Shown: in pieces, positions 36,763-44,987 of the stretch
Numbering within the stretch: position 1 is the stretch's first letter
Layout: every line of letters begins with the position of its first letter
Assembly: GCA_023663085.1 (NCBI GenBank)
Contig: JAMPIB010000002.1
Coordinates: 118,167-182,166 of the forward strand
Reading direction: 5' to 3'
DNA: 64,000 nucleotides
Source of the DNA: Ruminococcus sp.
GTDB taxonomy: Bacteria > Bacillota > Clostridia > Lachnospirales > Lachnospiraceae
Program-made: the position numbers and the translations under genes
The notes under the pieces: generated by a model
Database searches by the model: none
Seen by the model: the letters and a program-made list of their open reading frames with translations, nothing else
Told to the model about the DNA's origin: nothing

Positions 36763-37906
36763 TGATAACTCCCGCCTCTCTTGCGACTTCTTTCATGATC
36801 TGCATTTCCTCGTCACTGATCTCACACCCGTACATCGTCCGGTAAAAATCCGCTATCAGTTCGGGGTACGTCTTTTCCTGTGTGATCCCGGTGATGTCCA
36901 CATGCTCCAGTTCTCTCGTATGCGCGTTATCATAAACGATTTTCATCGTATTCGGATAATACTGACGAAATATGGCCATCGCCTCGCCCACCGGTTCTTC
37001 ATCTGTCAAGGTAGCGAAAATATAGTCTTCCGGCGAACTGATATTATTCTTATCCAAAAGCTGTTCCAGTCTGCCCTTCAGATGCCGCATCTCCCGGCGG
37101 GGCCGCAGCTTTATGAGTTCAACACTCACTTCACCTTTTGCCCCAAGCGTTACAAGCGGCGCCGATTTCTGGTTATTCACTTCGCTGAGGGAATATTTTA
37201 AGAGAGAACCCGCATATCGAACCGTTTCCCGGCCGACCTGCTGAGGCGAATGGATATGTCCGAGTGCCACATAATCAAAATCATCGAAACAGTCTGCGCC
37301 TACTTTTTCCACCGTTCCCACATGCAGTACCGCCGCACTCTCCGAACCGCTCATTTCGGGGTCGCCGCTCTTTCCTGCGACAAACTGATGTGCTGCCAAA
37401 ATATTGCGTTCGCCCGCGTCAATATCTGCATGGGAAAGCGCTGCCCGGATGGCATCGTCATAGGACTCTATTTTTTCATCGGGATAAAAATGTTTAACCT
37501 GCGAGGCTTTGATAAACGGCAATAGAAAAAAATTGACAGGGCCATACGCATCCTGACATGTTTTTTTGTAAATATGACCGTCGTATTTCGCCGCGATATG
37601 TATCTTATTTTTTTCAAACAGACTGCTGCCAAAATGCAGTCTCTCGTCTGAATCGTGATTCCCGCTGATGATGAATGTTTCGATATCCAATTCTGAAAGT
37701 CGGCAAAGAAAACCATCCAGCAATCTGACCGCTTCTTCGCTGGGAATCGGTTTATCATAGATATCCCCGGCCAGAATGAGCGCGTCGGGGGATTTTTTCT
37801 GAATCAGTTCGATGATCTGCTCAAGCATGTAAGCCTGATCGTCGATCATGTTAAAGTCGTTTACAGTCTTGCCGATATGGAGGTCGGATAAGTGGAGTAT
37901 TTTCAT
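36737..37906 (-). CDS. sbcD: Nuclease SbcCD subunit D
   Basis: Mre11-type calcineurin-like phosphoesterase. Metal-binding motifs are ILHLSDLHIGKTV at the N-terminus, ILAGDIYDKP, ISGNHDSDERL and VALGHIHSPQ. It is the nuclease partner of SbcC, encoded immediately downstream with a 26-base overlap. The length of 389 residues is normal. Confidence 0.96.
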   Translation of the reverse strand: MKILHLSDLHIGKTVNDFNMIDDQAYMLEQIIELIQKKSPDALILAGDIYDKPIPSEEAVRLLDGFLCRLSELDIETFIISGNHDSDERLHFGSSLFEKNKIHIAAKYDGHIYKKTCQDAYGPVNFFLLPFIKASQVKHFYPDEKIESYDDAIRAALSHADIDAGERNILAAHQFVAGKSGDPEMSGSESAAVLHVGTVEKVGADCFDDFDYVALGHIHSPQQVGRETVRYAGSLLKYSLSEVNNQKSAPLVTLGAKGEVSVELIKLRPRREMRHLKGRLEQLLDKNNISSPEDYIFATLTDEEPVGEAMAIFRQYYPNTMKIVYDNAHTRELEHVDITGITQEKTYPELIADFYRTMYGCEISDEEMQIMKEVAREAGVINETDEIDR

Positions 37907-38029
37907 GAGGCTTTTCTTTTATCCTTTTCTGCACTTTCTTTCTGCCTTTATTATATACCAACACCCCTCTTTTCTCAATCTACTTGTATGAAAAGTTTGT
38001 GTATGAAAGAAAACCCGTTAAATTTACTA

Positions 38030-38072
38030 TTGCCAAACATTGATATCTATATTAATATAAAATATAGATATC
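38030..38072 (+). promoter_or_regulatory. Promoter of the MFS gene with palindrome over the -10
   Basis: TTGCCA (38030-38035) and TAATAT (38053-38058) are 17 bases apart. The -10 sits inside an inverted repeat, GATATCTATATT ... AATATAGATATC (38042-38072), which could be an operator. No regulator gene is adjacent. Confidence 0.6.
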
Positions 38073-38090
38073 CAACGAGAGGTTAGATTT

Positions 38091-38180
38091 ATGTTCTGGA
38101 AAATGACAAATCTACAACTGAAAAAAGGTTACACATTTTCTCCTTACGGGGATAGTGCGCCTGTTTTCAGGAAGATTTGA
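38091..38180 (+). CDS. Leader peptide of the MFS exporter gene
   Basis: A 29-codon frame with GAGAGG eight bases before the ATG: MFWKMTNLQLKKG then YTFSPYGDSAPVFRKI. Its coding region ends inside the attenuator structure that precedes the MFS start, the classic arrangement of antibiotic-inducible leaders. Ribosome slowing on this peptide would change RNA folding. I recognise the architecture, not this particular peptide. Confidence 0.65.
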   Translation: MFWKMTNLQLKKGYTFSPYGDSAPVFRKI

Positions 38181-38248
38181 TTTGGCAGAACTTACAAATC
38201 AGGACACTATCTCCTTAACGACTATAAATAAAAGTTAAGGAGATTTTT
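38148..38248 (+). promoter_or_regulatory. Attenuator with mutually exclusive hairpins before the MFS gene
   Basis: GGGGATAGTG (38148-38157, in the leader peptide) can pair with CACTATCTCC (38205-38214). The second arm shares CTCC with CTCCTTAAC (38211-38219), which pairs with GTTAAGGAG (38234-38242) and is followed by ATTTTTT, forming a terminator. The terminator arm also contains the AAGGAG of the MFS gene. So one hairpin both terminates and hides the ribosome binding site, while the other would release them. Confidence 0.7.
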
Positions 38249-38249
38249 T

Positions 38250-39356
38250 ATGTTAAATATCAAAAAACAAATATCGAGATTATATTTATCGTCCGTGCTG
38301 GGCAATTTATCCCTCACGGGCGCCTGGGTAGCCATTCTCTCATCCAGAGGCTACAGTCTGGCAGAAATCGGTCTGGCGGAGACTGTCTTTCACATAACCA
38401 GTTTACTGTTCGAGATTCCATCAGGCGTTTTTGCAGACGTATTCGGCCGGAAAAACATGCTGCTTGTCAGTACATTCATGCGGATGATTGGAAATATCGT
38501 GATGATATTTTCCTGCAATTTACCTATGGTGTGTACCTCCATAGCCTTTCACGCCATGAGTTATAATTTTTCTTCTGGCTCCGGCGACGCGCTTGCCTAT
38601 GATTCGCTGAAAACGGCCGGTCAAGAAGGGTATTATGAGAACTATGTTTCCAACCAACTGATCATCTACCGCCTTTGCAGCGGTATTTCCACTTTATGTG
38701 CCGGATTCGCTCTTTTGATCGGGCATAAAGCGGCCTATGGCACAGACCTCCTGATGGGACTTGTGCAGACAGGGGTACTGGTATCGCTTCGTGAGATTCA
38801 CACACATAGCCATGATAAGAAGCGCGGAAAAGATATGTTTGGTTCTGTCAAAAAAGAACTGTTATCCTGTTTTGCAGAAAGTTTTTCTTTTTTATTAAAT
38901 GCCAGAAAAGCCGTCTTTTTAATGTTCTGCAATTCGTTTGTCGGCGCTGTGGATACTTTATTACTTTTTTTCTTACAAGCCGGACTGCCGCAGGTCGGTA
39001 TGCCAAAGGCGGCGCTTGGATTCGCGCTGTTCTTCATGGAAATGGGCGGTATCCTTGGTGCCAGAATCATACTCAAATGCGAAAAAATGCGTTACCGACA
39101 GGTATTTGCCATTACCGCCCCGCTCGTACTTCTGGGCGTTTCGACATGGCACTCCGGTATGTATCTTATCATGACGGCCGGCGGTTTTATTGCCGCGTTG
39201 AGCGATGATGCGCTGCAGGTACGGACGAATACGCTTTTACAAAACATGTTTCCTTCTGAGCAGCGGGCGACTCTGATCTCCATAGAGTCTTTTACCTTTT
39301 CAACGATCATGATCGTCATATCGCCGCTCGCCGGCATACTGCTTTCACATTGGTAA
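38250..39356 (+). CDS. MFS transporter, probable drug exporter
   Basis: Major-facilitator protein with about 10-12 membrane segments in 368 residues, slightly short for the class. The motif A region is FEIPSGVFADVFGRKNMLL between segments 2 and 3. AAGGAG lies seven bases before the ATG. The leader peptide and attenuator upstream suggest induction by ribosome-targeting compounds, so export of an antibiotic is likely. The substrate cannot be read from the sequence. No regulator or transposon is adjacent. Confidence 0.88.
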   Translation: MLNIKKQISRLYLSSVLGNLSLTGAWVAILSSRGYSLAEIGLAETVFHITSLLFEIPSGVFADVFGRKNMLLVSTFMRMIGNIVMIFSCNLPMVCTSIAFHAMSYNFSSGSGDALAYDSLKTAGQEGYYENYVSNQLIIYRLCSGISTLCAGFALLIGHKAAYGTDLLMGLVQTGVLVSLREIHTHSHDKKRGKDMFGSVKKELLSCFAESFSFLLNARKAVFLMFCNSFVGAVDTLLLFFLQAGLPQVGMPKAALGFALFFMEMGGILGARIILKCEKMRYRQVFAITAPLVLLGVSTWHSGMYLIMTAGGFIAALSDDALQVRTNTLLQNMFPSEQRATLISIESFTFSTIMIVISPLAGILLSHW

Positions 39357-39372
39357 AAGCATGTAATATGTT

Positions 39373-39413
39373 AAACCTCCGGAATGTATTCATTGCAGGC
39401 ATTTCGGAGGTTT
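39373..39413. terminator. Bidirectional terminator between convergent genes
   Basis: AAACCTCCGGAATG pairs with CATTTCGGAGGTTT (one mismatch) and has T-rich ends on both strands. It serves the MFS gene (+) and the nucleotidyltransferase gene (-). Confidence 0.75.
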
Positions 39414-39438
39414 TATTTAAACGGAACATCAGCCTTTT

Positions 39439-40206
39439 TTATGTTTTCAGACAATACATCTTTCGCAGCCTGTTCTCATATTCTGCAAATAACCTCTCAG
39501 CCTTTGGCAGATTCTCTTCCATATCCTGCAAGCATGTCACCCGGTAAAACTGCTCCAATTCCCTGACTGTCTCTATAGGCAGATGCTGCGAGATATGACA
39601 CAGGCCATACTCATAATTCCTCGGTGTATAGATAAGCCGCGCCATTTCCACTAGCGGTTCTGCGACATTTTCCAAATATTTCATATAAGTTTCCAGATAC
39701 TGTCCCCTCTTGATATATTTCACCACTCTGCTCATTTGCCGCAGCTTGTTTTTATTCTTTTCAAGCGCCTTTTTTATTTTTATGACATCTATGTCACATT
39801 CAGTAAAAGAAATAATATCCTTTTTATCAAACAGAACAAACGGCAGTTCCGCGATATCATCCCGTGTATAACAGGTCATTTCTTTTCCCCGGATTTCATG
39901 CGACTGCACACAGATATCCAGCGTCAGATATTCAGATGTATTTTCTAAATGAATATTGCTTTGAGCAATCTCCGCTCTTATTTCATCTACCCGGGAATCA
40001 ATCGGCGATAACTTATTCAATGTTTCCAGACATTCCCATAAAAACGGCTCCTGATGTGATTTTTCTACATCAAACCAGAAATCAATGTCCGAATACTCAT
40101 CAACCCGTCCAAGCCCATCCGCGCCCTCTAACCACATGGCATATACATATGGTTTTTCCATGCTGAACCTTTGTAAATATTCTATGATCTCGTTCCTGTT
40201 TATCAT
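39439..40206 (-). CDS. Nucleotidyltransferase-fold protein
   Basis: The N-terminal domain has the pol-beta-type core AMWLEGADGLGRVDEYSDID followed by FWFDV (G-x-x-x...SDID). A second acidic strand is YLTLDICVQSH. The C-terminal half is helical, as in kanamycin/aminoglycoside nucleotidyltransferases and their uncharacterised relatives. The family includes antibiotic-modifying enzymes, but a resistance role is not shown. The ATG at 40206 follows GGAGGCGGAG; the upstream in-frame start at 40224 has no such site. Confidence 0.78.
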   Translation of the reverse strand: MINRNEIIEYLQRFSMEKPYVYAMWLEGADGLGRVDEYSDIDFWFDVEKSHQEPFLWECLETLNKLSPIDSRVDEIRAEIAQSNIHLENTSEYLTLDICVQSHEIRGKEMTCYTRDDIAELPFVLFDKKDIISFTECDIDVIKIKKALEKNKNKLRQMSRVVKYIKRGQYLETYMKYLENVAEPLVEMARLIYTPRNYEYGLCHISQHLPIETVRELEQFYRVTCLQDMEENLPKAERLFAEYENRLRKMYCLKT

Positions 40207-40347
40207 CTTTCTCCGCCTCCGCAACCAGTATACTGTATCATCTGGGAAATTAAAAGATGCCTTTATATAAAAAATATGCTAAAATGAAGCCGAAGCCGCC
40301 TGGCAGTCAGTGAAGACCATTATTGAAGATAAGGAGAAAAAACAGTC

Positions 40348-40764
40348 ATGACAGTTTCAAGCATCAAAGCCACGTTGCAAAGCGATATCCAGACCGTATG
40401 GGAAGTTGTTACCACCGTACAGGATTATACATGGCGCAGCGACTTAAGTAAAACAGAAATCTTAGATAATAGGCGATTCGTCGAATATACAAAAGAGGGT
40501 TATGCAACCACGTTCACAATTACAGTGACAGAGCCTCGCAAACGCTGGGAATTTGATATGGAAAACAGCAATATGAGCGGCCACTGGCGCGGTATCTTCA
40601 CGGGATCAGGCGTACAGACCGAAGTCGAGTTTACAGAAGCGGTCACTGTCAAAAAAATCTTTATGAAGCCGTTTGTAAAAGGTTATCTGAAAAAACAGCA
40701 GACACTGTTTCTGTCTGATCTGGAAAAAGAATTAAAAAGGAGGCAAGACCATGCTGACAAATAA
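40348..40764 (+). CDS. SRPBCC (START-like) family protein
   Basis: 138 residues with the SRPBCC pattern: IKATLQSDIQTVWEVVTTVQ, DYTWRSDLSKTEIL, and a C-terminal amphipathic helix (FVKGYLKKQQTLFLSDLEKE). The cavity binds hydrophobic ligands in other members. It begins a plus-strand operon and overlaps the TlpA-like gene by 14 bases. The link to the redox genes downstream is unclear. Confidence 0.85.
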   Translation: MTVSSIKATLQSDIQTVWEVVTTVQDYTWRSDLSKTEILDNRRFVEYTKEGYATTFTITVTEPRKRWEFDMENSNMSGHWRGIFTGSGVQTEVEFTEAVTVKKIFMKPFVKGYLKKQQTLFLSDLEKELKRRQDHADK

Positions 40765-41395
40765 AAAAATAATATGGCTCGGCAGTATCCTTCTTACCGC
40801 CGTCATACTCATTGGCGGGTGCGGAAAAAATACTTCTGGTCAGGAAAAAACGATTCCCGGAAACACGGTTTCTACAGATATCTCTTCATCTAAAGATAGT
40901 TCATCCCCGGCAGAGGATAACCCTACCCCTGAAAGCGCTGTCTCCGCCTACGGTTTTCCCGCGCAGATGCCTGCGTTTGCCGCTAAAGACTTAGACGGAA
41001 ACGAACTCACCGAAAGCATTTTCAGTGAAAAAGACCTGACTGTCTTGAATATCTGGGGGACTTTTTGTCCGCCCTGTATCGGCGAAATGCCGGAGCTTGG
41101 TGAGTGGGCCAAAGAGATGCCGGATAATGTTCAGCTGATCGGTCTTATCACCGATATCTCCGGAGACGATGACACACAACACCACGATCTGGCTGTGGAA
41201 ATTCTGGATAAAGCAGACGCTGATTTTTTGCAGATCGTCGCCAATCAGGACTTCGCACCCATTATGCAATGCGTTATCGGCGTTCCTACAACGCTATTTA
41301 TTGATAAAGAAGGAAATCTGGCAGGCGACCCCATTATCGGTGCTAATGTAGACGGATATAAACAGTTCGTGGAGGAATATCTGAATGGACTCTAA
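40751..41395 (+). CDS. TlpA-like thioredoxin lipoprotein
   Basis: Secreted lipoprotein: signal peptide with lipobox LIGGC (Cys about residue 25), then a Ser/Pro-rich linker, then a thioredoxin domain with active site WGTFCPPCIGEMPEL and cis-proline loop VIGVPTTLFIDKEG. It should act as a membrane-anchored extracytoplasmic disulfide reductase or isomerase. The CXXC microprotein and the NapH-like ferredoxin downstream probably supply electrons. AGGAGG precedes the ATG. Confidence 0.93.
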   Translation: MLTNKKIIWLGSILLTAVILIGGCGKNTSGQEKTIPGNTVSTDISSSKDSSSPAEDNPTPESAVSAYGFPAQMPAFAAKDLDGNELTESIFSEKDLTVLNIWGTFCPPCIGEMPELGEWAKEMPDNVQLIGLITDISGDDDTQHHDLAVEILDKADADFLQIVANQDFAPIMQCVIGVPTTLFIDKEGNLAGDPIIGANVDGYKQFVEEYLNGL

Positions 41396-41531
41396 AAAGA
41401 AAAAATCATTACAGATCATAACAGCACTCGCCGCCTGCGTTTTTATCGTATTGGGAACGCTTAGGAGCGAAATCCTCATTGTGCTGGATAAAGCCGTGCA
41501 TATCTGCTTTGAATGTATCGGCCTGGGATAA
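41385..41531 (+). CDS. CD1871A-family CXXC microprotein
   Basis: A 48-residue membrane peptide overlapping the end of the TlpA gene. It has a basic N-terminus (DSKKKKS), one membrane helix (LQIITALAACVFIVLGTL) and a conserved end HICFECIGLG with CxxC. This pattern matches the CD1871A family of clostridial CXXC proteins. It lies between the TlpA-like and 4Fe-4S genes, where such proteins usually occur. It may relay electrons or bind metal in the membrane. Confidence 0.85.
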   Translation: MDSKKKKSLQIITALAACVFIVLGTLRSEILIVLDKAVHICFECIGLG

Positions 41532-41558
41532 TTGTTGGATAGTGAACGGAGAACTCAC

Positions 41559-42428
41559 ATGAAAATAAACCATGCTCTGAAAAGAAAAATTTTCCAGTTG
41601 CTCGCTTTTGGTTATTCAAATACTCATCTGGCGAACTTTAAAGACGGAAAAATATACGAAGGAAAGTGGAAACAGTTCTGCAATCCGGGGCTGAACTGCT
41701 ATTCCTGCCCTGCTGCCAGTCTGGCCTGCCCTATCGGCGCCCTGCAGGCGGTGGGCAGTTCCATGAACTTTCGTTTCAGCTTTTACGTAACAGGTCTTCT
41801 GTTAGCTTTCGGCGTGCTTCTCGGCCGGGCGATCTGTGGTTGGTTATGCCCTTTTGGCTTATTACAGGAACTGCTTCATAAAATTCCTTCGCCCAAATAC
41901 AGATTGAAAAAAATTTTTTTATCCATTAAGTATGTGGTACTCGTTGTTTTCGTCTTTATACTGCCAGTTACGGCCACGGACTATATGGGTATGGGAAAAC
42001 CGGCTTTCTGTCAGTTCATCTGCCCGGCCGGCACATTAGAGGGCGGCATCCCGCTGCTTGGCACACATGCAGAACTCCGGCAGACAATAGGGCCTCTTTT
42101 TTATTTAAAAATGGCTATCCTTTTACTGACCATCCTCGGCTGCATTTTTATCTATCGTTTTTTCTGCCGCATATTCTGTCCGCTCGGCACCATTTATGGT
42201 CTGTTAAATAAGATCAGTATCTATCATCTGCATGTCGATTCCCATAAATGTATAAACTGCGGAAAATGCAGGCAGATATGCAAAATGGAAGTCGATCCGG
42301 TCAAGACGCCGGATTCCGCAGAGTGTATCCGCTGTGGCGAATGCGCAAACGCCTGCCCGGAAGGCGCAATCTGTCTTGGATTTAGAGCTAAAACGAAAAT
42401 GCCGGAAACAGAGAACCGGATGAATTAA
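41559..42428 (+). CDS. NapH/MauN-like 4Fe-4S membrane protein
   Basis: Polytopic membrane ferredoxin-like protein. An N-terminal cysteine motif (CYSCPAASLACPIG) is followed by membrane segments, FCQFICPAGTLEGG, IFCPLGTIYG, and two C-terminal 4Fe-4S motifs (CINCGKCRQICKMEV and CIRCGECANACPEG). It should carry electrons through the membrane to the extracytoplasmic thioredoxin. The ATG at 41559 has GGAG seven bases upstream. Its end overlaps the convergent hicB by four bases. Confidence 0.93.
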   Translation: MKINHALKRKIFQLLAFGYSNTHLANFKDGKIYEGKWKQFCNPGLNCYSCPAASLACPIGALQAVGSSMNFRFSFYVTGLLLAFGVLLGRAICGWLCPFGLLQELLHKIPSPKYRLKKIFLSIKYVVLVVFVFILPVTATDYMGMGKPAFCQFICPAGTLEGGIPLLGTHAELRQTIGPLFYLKMAILLLTILGCIFIYRFFCRIFCPLGTIYGLLNKISIYHLHVDSHKCINCGKCRQICKMEVDPVKTPDSAECIRCGECANACPEGAICLGFRAKTKMPETENRMN

Positions 42429-42865
42429 ATATTTCTCTTGACATTCAGCACATTCATCAGTGCCTCCTGCAGCACTCGTGATACGTTAATTCCTGCATGT
42501 TCGGCTTCATAATCCAGCCAGCTTGGAAGAGCAACATTTCTTCGGACAGTTTTTGTATCAATTTTTTTCCTGTATTCAGAAAAATCAACATCCACATAAG
42601 TTAAAATTCCTGCTGAAAAGTCAATATCTTCTATATCTCGTTTTACCTTTTCCATAGCGTCTGCCTGATCTGAAGGCAACGGAAGTTCTTCCTTATTATC
42701 TTCCATTGAAATTCCAGCCACCCCGATGGCATCCCGCGCCATTTCAATAGCATCCGCAAAAGTATCGCCTTCCGTAAGAATTTCCATATCAGGGACGCAC
42801 ACCAAAAATGGATGTTCAGAGTCATCATTTGCATTGACAATAAAAGTTGGATAAACCTGTTTCAT
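42425..42865 (-). CDS. hicB: HicB-like antitoxin
   Basis: Residues 1-75 are the HicB fold (YPTFIVNANDDSEHPFLVCV, GDTFADAIEMARDAIGVAG). The C-terminal part is a ribbon-helix-helix domain (VRRNVALPSWLDYEAEHAGI, NVSRVLQEALMNVL). HicB neutralises the HicA mRNA-interferase and represses its operon. AAAGAGG precedes the ATG. The hicA gene that should lie upstream is broken, so this antitoxin is now an orphan. Confidence 0.9.
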   Translation of the reverse strand: MKQVYPTFIVNANDDSEHPFLVCVPDMEILTEGDTFADAIEMARDAIGVAGISMEDNKEELPLPSDQADAMEKVKRDIEDIDFSAGILTYVDVDFSEYRKKIDTKTVRRNVALPSWLDYEAEHAGINVSRVLQEALMNVLNVKRNI

Positions 42866-42877
42866 GTTGTCACCTCT

Positions 42878-43015
42878 TTATATTTTCCACTTTCTTAATA
42901 TCATTTTTGCCAAACTCTCATTAATTTCTTTATGTCTTGGGATTTTCTCTATATCATTGCCCCGTCTGTAAATATCATGATTTCCACCATGTCTCCGGTT
43001 TCCGCCCTGCTTTCC
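42878..43015 (-). pseudogene. hicA: Truncated hicA toxin gene
   Basis: The frame encodes GGNHDIYRRGNDIEKIPRHK followed by EINESLAKMILRKWKI, which matches the C-terminal two thirds of HicA. The catalytic-histidine region is altered and no start codon is available. The upstream sequence runs directly into the adenine methylase gene. The N-terminal residues of HicA (dsRBD helix 1) are missing, so the toxin should be inactive. Confidence 0.75.
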
Positions 43016-43017
43016 CC

Positions 43018-43929
43018 TTACCCATAATTTGTCACAAACACCTCCTGCGAATCCGCCTTTATCGTATTATCATTGAAACTGATATAGTTGCTCTTCACAT
43101 CATACGCTCGATATTTTTTTGACCAGTCTAAAAATCTCTGATTCACCTTTCCCCTATGCGTGATCAGATTCGTGATACCGAAAGCAATACCCCTCTCATG
43201 CAGGGAATCCAGATACTCGCACAACTCATCTTCTTTTTTATCATTCCACAGTTTATTATATTCGCTCATGGAGATCAGATAGGGCGGGTCCAGAAAAACA
43301 TAGGCATTTTCCCTGTATACGATTTTTTCCAGAAAAGAAATGTAATCCATGTTGAAAAAAGTTATATCATGTTTTTCCACAAATTCAAGATACTGACAGA
43401 GCGCATGATATACATTAGCGTTAAAATCCACATTTCCGACCGGCAGATTAAAATCCCCTTTATCATTAAACCGTATCATATGATTAAAACCATATATCAG
43501 CAATAGATACAACCTCAGATAATCCTCTTTATCCGCATTAAAATCCCTGCGCATCTTCAAATAGGCTTCTTTATTATATCTGGAATAATAAGTCTTTACA
43601 TATTGCTTTTTTAACTCATCTGGAACACACAGCCCCCGATAGGAGCAGGAGAGGCCGTAAAAGTCAATAAGTTCAAACAATTCTGCAAATAATTCCGCTT
43701 TTCTCCCGGCATACCTCCCGATCTGTTTGTGTAATTCCACGACATAAAAATCCACATCATTTAACAAGTAAAATGTTCCCTGTGAATTAAGAAAAGAACT
43801 ACCGCCGCCTACGAACGGTTCAATATACTGTCCAATTATTTCCGGCATTAACTGTTTTAACTGGGGCATCAGCTTATACTTATCTCCCACATAGAAAAAA
43901 GGGGATCTGATTGTCTGCTTCTTCTCCAT
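43018..43929 (-). CDS. D12-class DNA adenine methylase (first of pair)
   Basis: Dam-family N6-adenine methyltransferase. The N-terminus is SPFFYVGDKYKLMPQLKQLM, motif I YIEPFVGGGSSF, motif IV YVFLDPPYLISMSEY. The order is that of D12 (alpha) methylases, as in DpnM- and FokI-type enzymes. It lies 12 bases after a second D12 methylase on the same strand. Two such enzymes are typical of restriction systems with asymmetric sites, but no nuclease gene is adjacent. The ribosome binding site is weak. Confidence 0.9.
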   Translation of the reverse strand: MEKKQTIRSPFFYVGDKYKLMPQLKQLMPEIIGQYIEPFVGGGSSFLNSQGTFYLLNDVDFYVVELHKQIGRYAGRKAELFAELFELIDFYGLSCSYRGLCVPDELKKQYVKTYYSRYNKEAYLKMRRDFNADKEDYLRLYLLLIYGFNHMIRFNDKGDFNLPVGNVDFNANVYHALCQYLEFVEKHDITFFNMDYISFLEKIVYRENAYVFLDPPYLISMSEYNKLWNDKKEDELCEYLDSLHERGIAFGITNLITHRGKVNQRFLDWSKKYRAYDVKSNYISFNDNTIKADSQEVFVTNYG

Positions 43930-43941
43930 TGTAAATACCTG

Positions 43942-44958
43942 CTATCTTCTTTTTCCTGCTTTCGTTATAAAAACAAACTCTTTATGATCGTCAAATTCCG
44001 TCTTGCCGGCATTAAAACACGGATGCTTTTTCTCAAATATTTCCGTACTGCCTTTTGCCTCCAGAATGGCCTGTATTTCCTCTAACGCAATTTTATTCAT
44101 AGAGGAACTGCTTTTGGAATGATAGGTATTGTTATAAGTTACAACAATATATTTGACATCTATATTCCTGATCAGATCCGCAAATACTTCCGGTGCGTTG
44201 TTCCGACAGTAATCGCTCATATTTTCAGACGGAGGCTTTAACGCCGTTCCTTCCAGCACCGGTTTTTTCCACTGGACAATATTTTCCAATACATGATAAA
44301 ATCTGCTGTACTGTCTGCTATTATACGGCGGATCGATAAAAGCGATATCTGCTTCGACTTTTCTCACAAGTTCATTGGCATCTTCTCTGTAGATCATAAA
44401 CTTGTCATCCGCCTCTTCCGGCTGGATCAATTCAAAGACGAAACGATCGTCAATCTTTTCTATTTTCCTGTACGCATCGTAATGCCCTACCGTATTAGCC
44501 ACTTTATCCATGGAATATACAAGTGATGACAACAGTATACAATATTCCCTGTCCGATAAAACTCCCTTTGACATTTCCCTTTCAAGTTCTTCACGGATTT
44601 CTCCAATCAGCTTTGCATCATTTCCAGAAAAATACTTTCCGCCGAAATTCTTCGAAACATAATTTTCTGACAACATTTCTACAGCAAGCTGTTGAAACTT
44701 TTCTTTATAAACGGTCAGCTTTGCTTCGTCAAACGCTCCGTTGCCGAAGAATCCTTTATATATGATCTCATTGGAAAAAAGAAAATCGTTGATGAGCATC
44801 TTGTCATAATGCGCCTTCATGCGGTCGCTTACCACACCAGTGCCTGCGAAAACATCAAAAAAAATTTTTCCCTCACAATTTTCCAATATCAATTCCTCTA
44901 TCCAGCCAAGCAGTTTGTACTTGCTCCCTGTATACCGCCTGTTACTGATATGATACAT
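43942..44958 (-). CDS. D12-class DNA adenine methylase (second of pair)
   Basis: N6-adenine methyltransferase with the N-terminal motif RRYTGSKYKLLGWIEELI, motif I FFDVFAGTGVVSDRM, and motif IV IAFIDPPYNSRQYSRFYHVL. The longer NSRQYSRFYHVLENI signature is typical of FokI/Type IIS-like methylases. It probably methylates one strand of a site whose other strand is the target of the neighbouring methylase. AGAGGA precedes the ATG. Confidence 0.9.
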   Translation of the reverse strand: MYHISNRRYTGSKYKLLGWIEELILENCEGKIFFDVFAGTGVVSDRMKAHYDKMLINDFLFSNEIIYKGFFGNGAFDEAKLTVYKEKFQQLAVEMLSENYVSKNFGGKYFSGNDAKLIGEIREELEREMSKGVLSDREYCILLSSLVYSMDKVANTVGHYDAYRKIEKIDDRFVFELIQPEEADDKFMIYREDANELVRKVEADIAFIDPPYNSRQYSRFYHVLENIVQWKKPVLEGTALKPPSENMSDYCRNNAPEVFADLIRNIDVKYIVVTYNNTYHSKSSSSMNKIALEEIQAILEAKGSTEIFEKKHPCFNAGKTEFDDHKEFVFITKAGKRR

Positions 44959-44987
44959 AAACCATTTCCTCTTTTTCCTGTACTCTT

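Noticed and set aside
39439-40206. Definite aminoglycoside resistance enzyme
   Set aside because: Only the general nucleotidyltransferase core is visible; substrate-specific features could not be identified.
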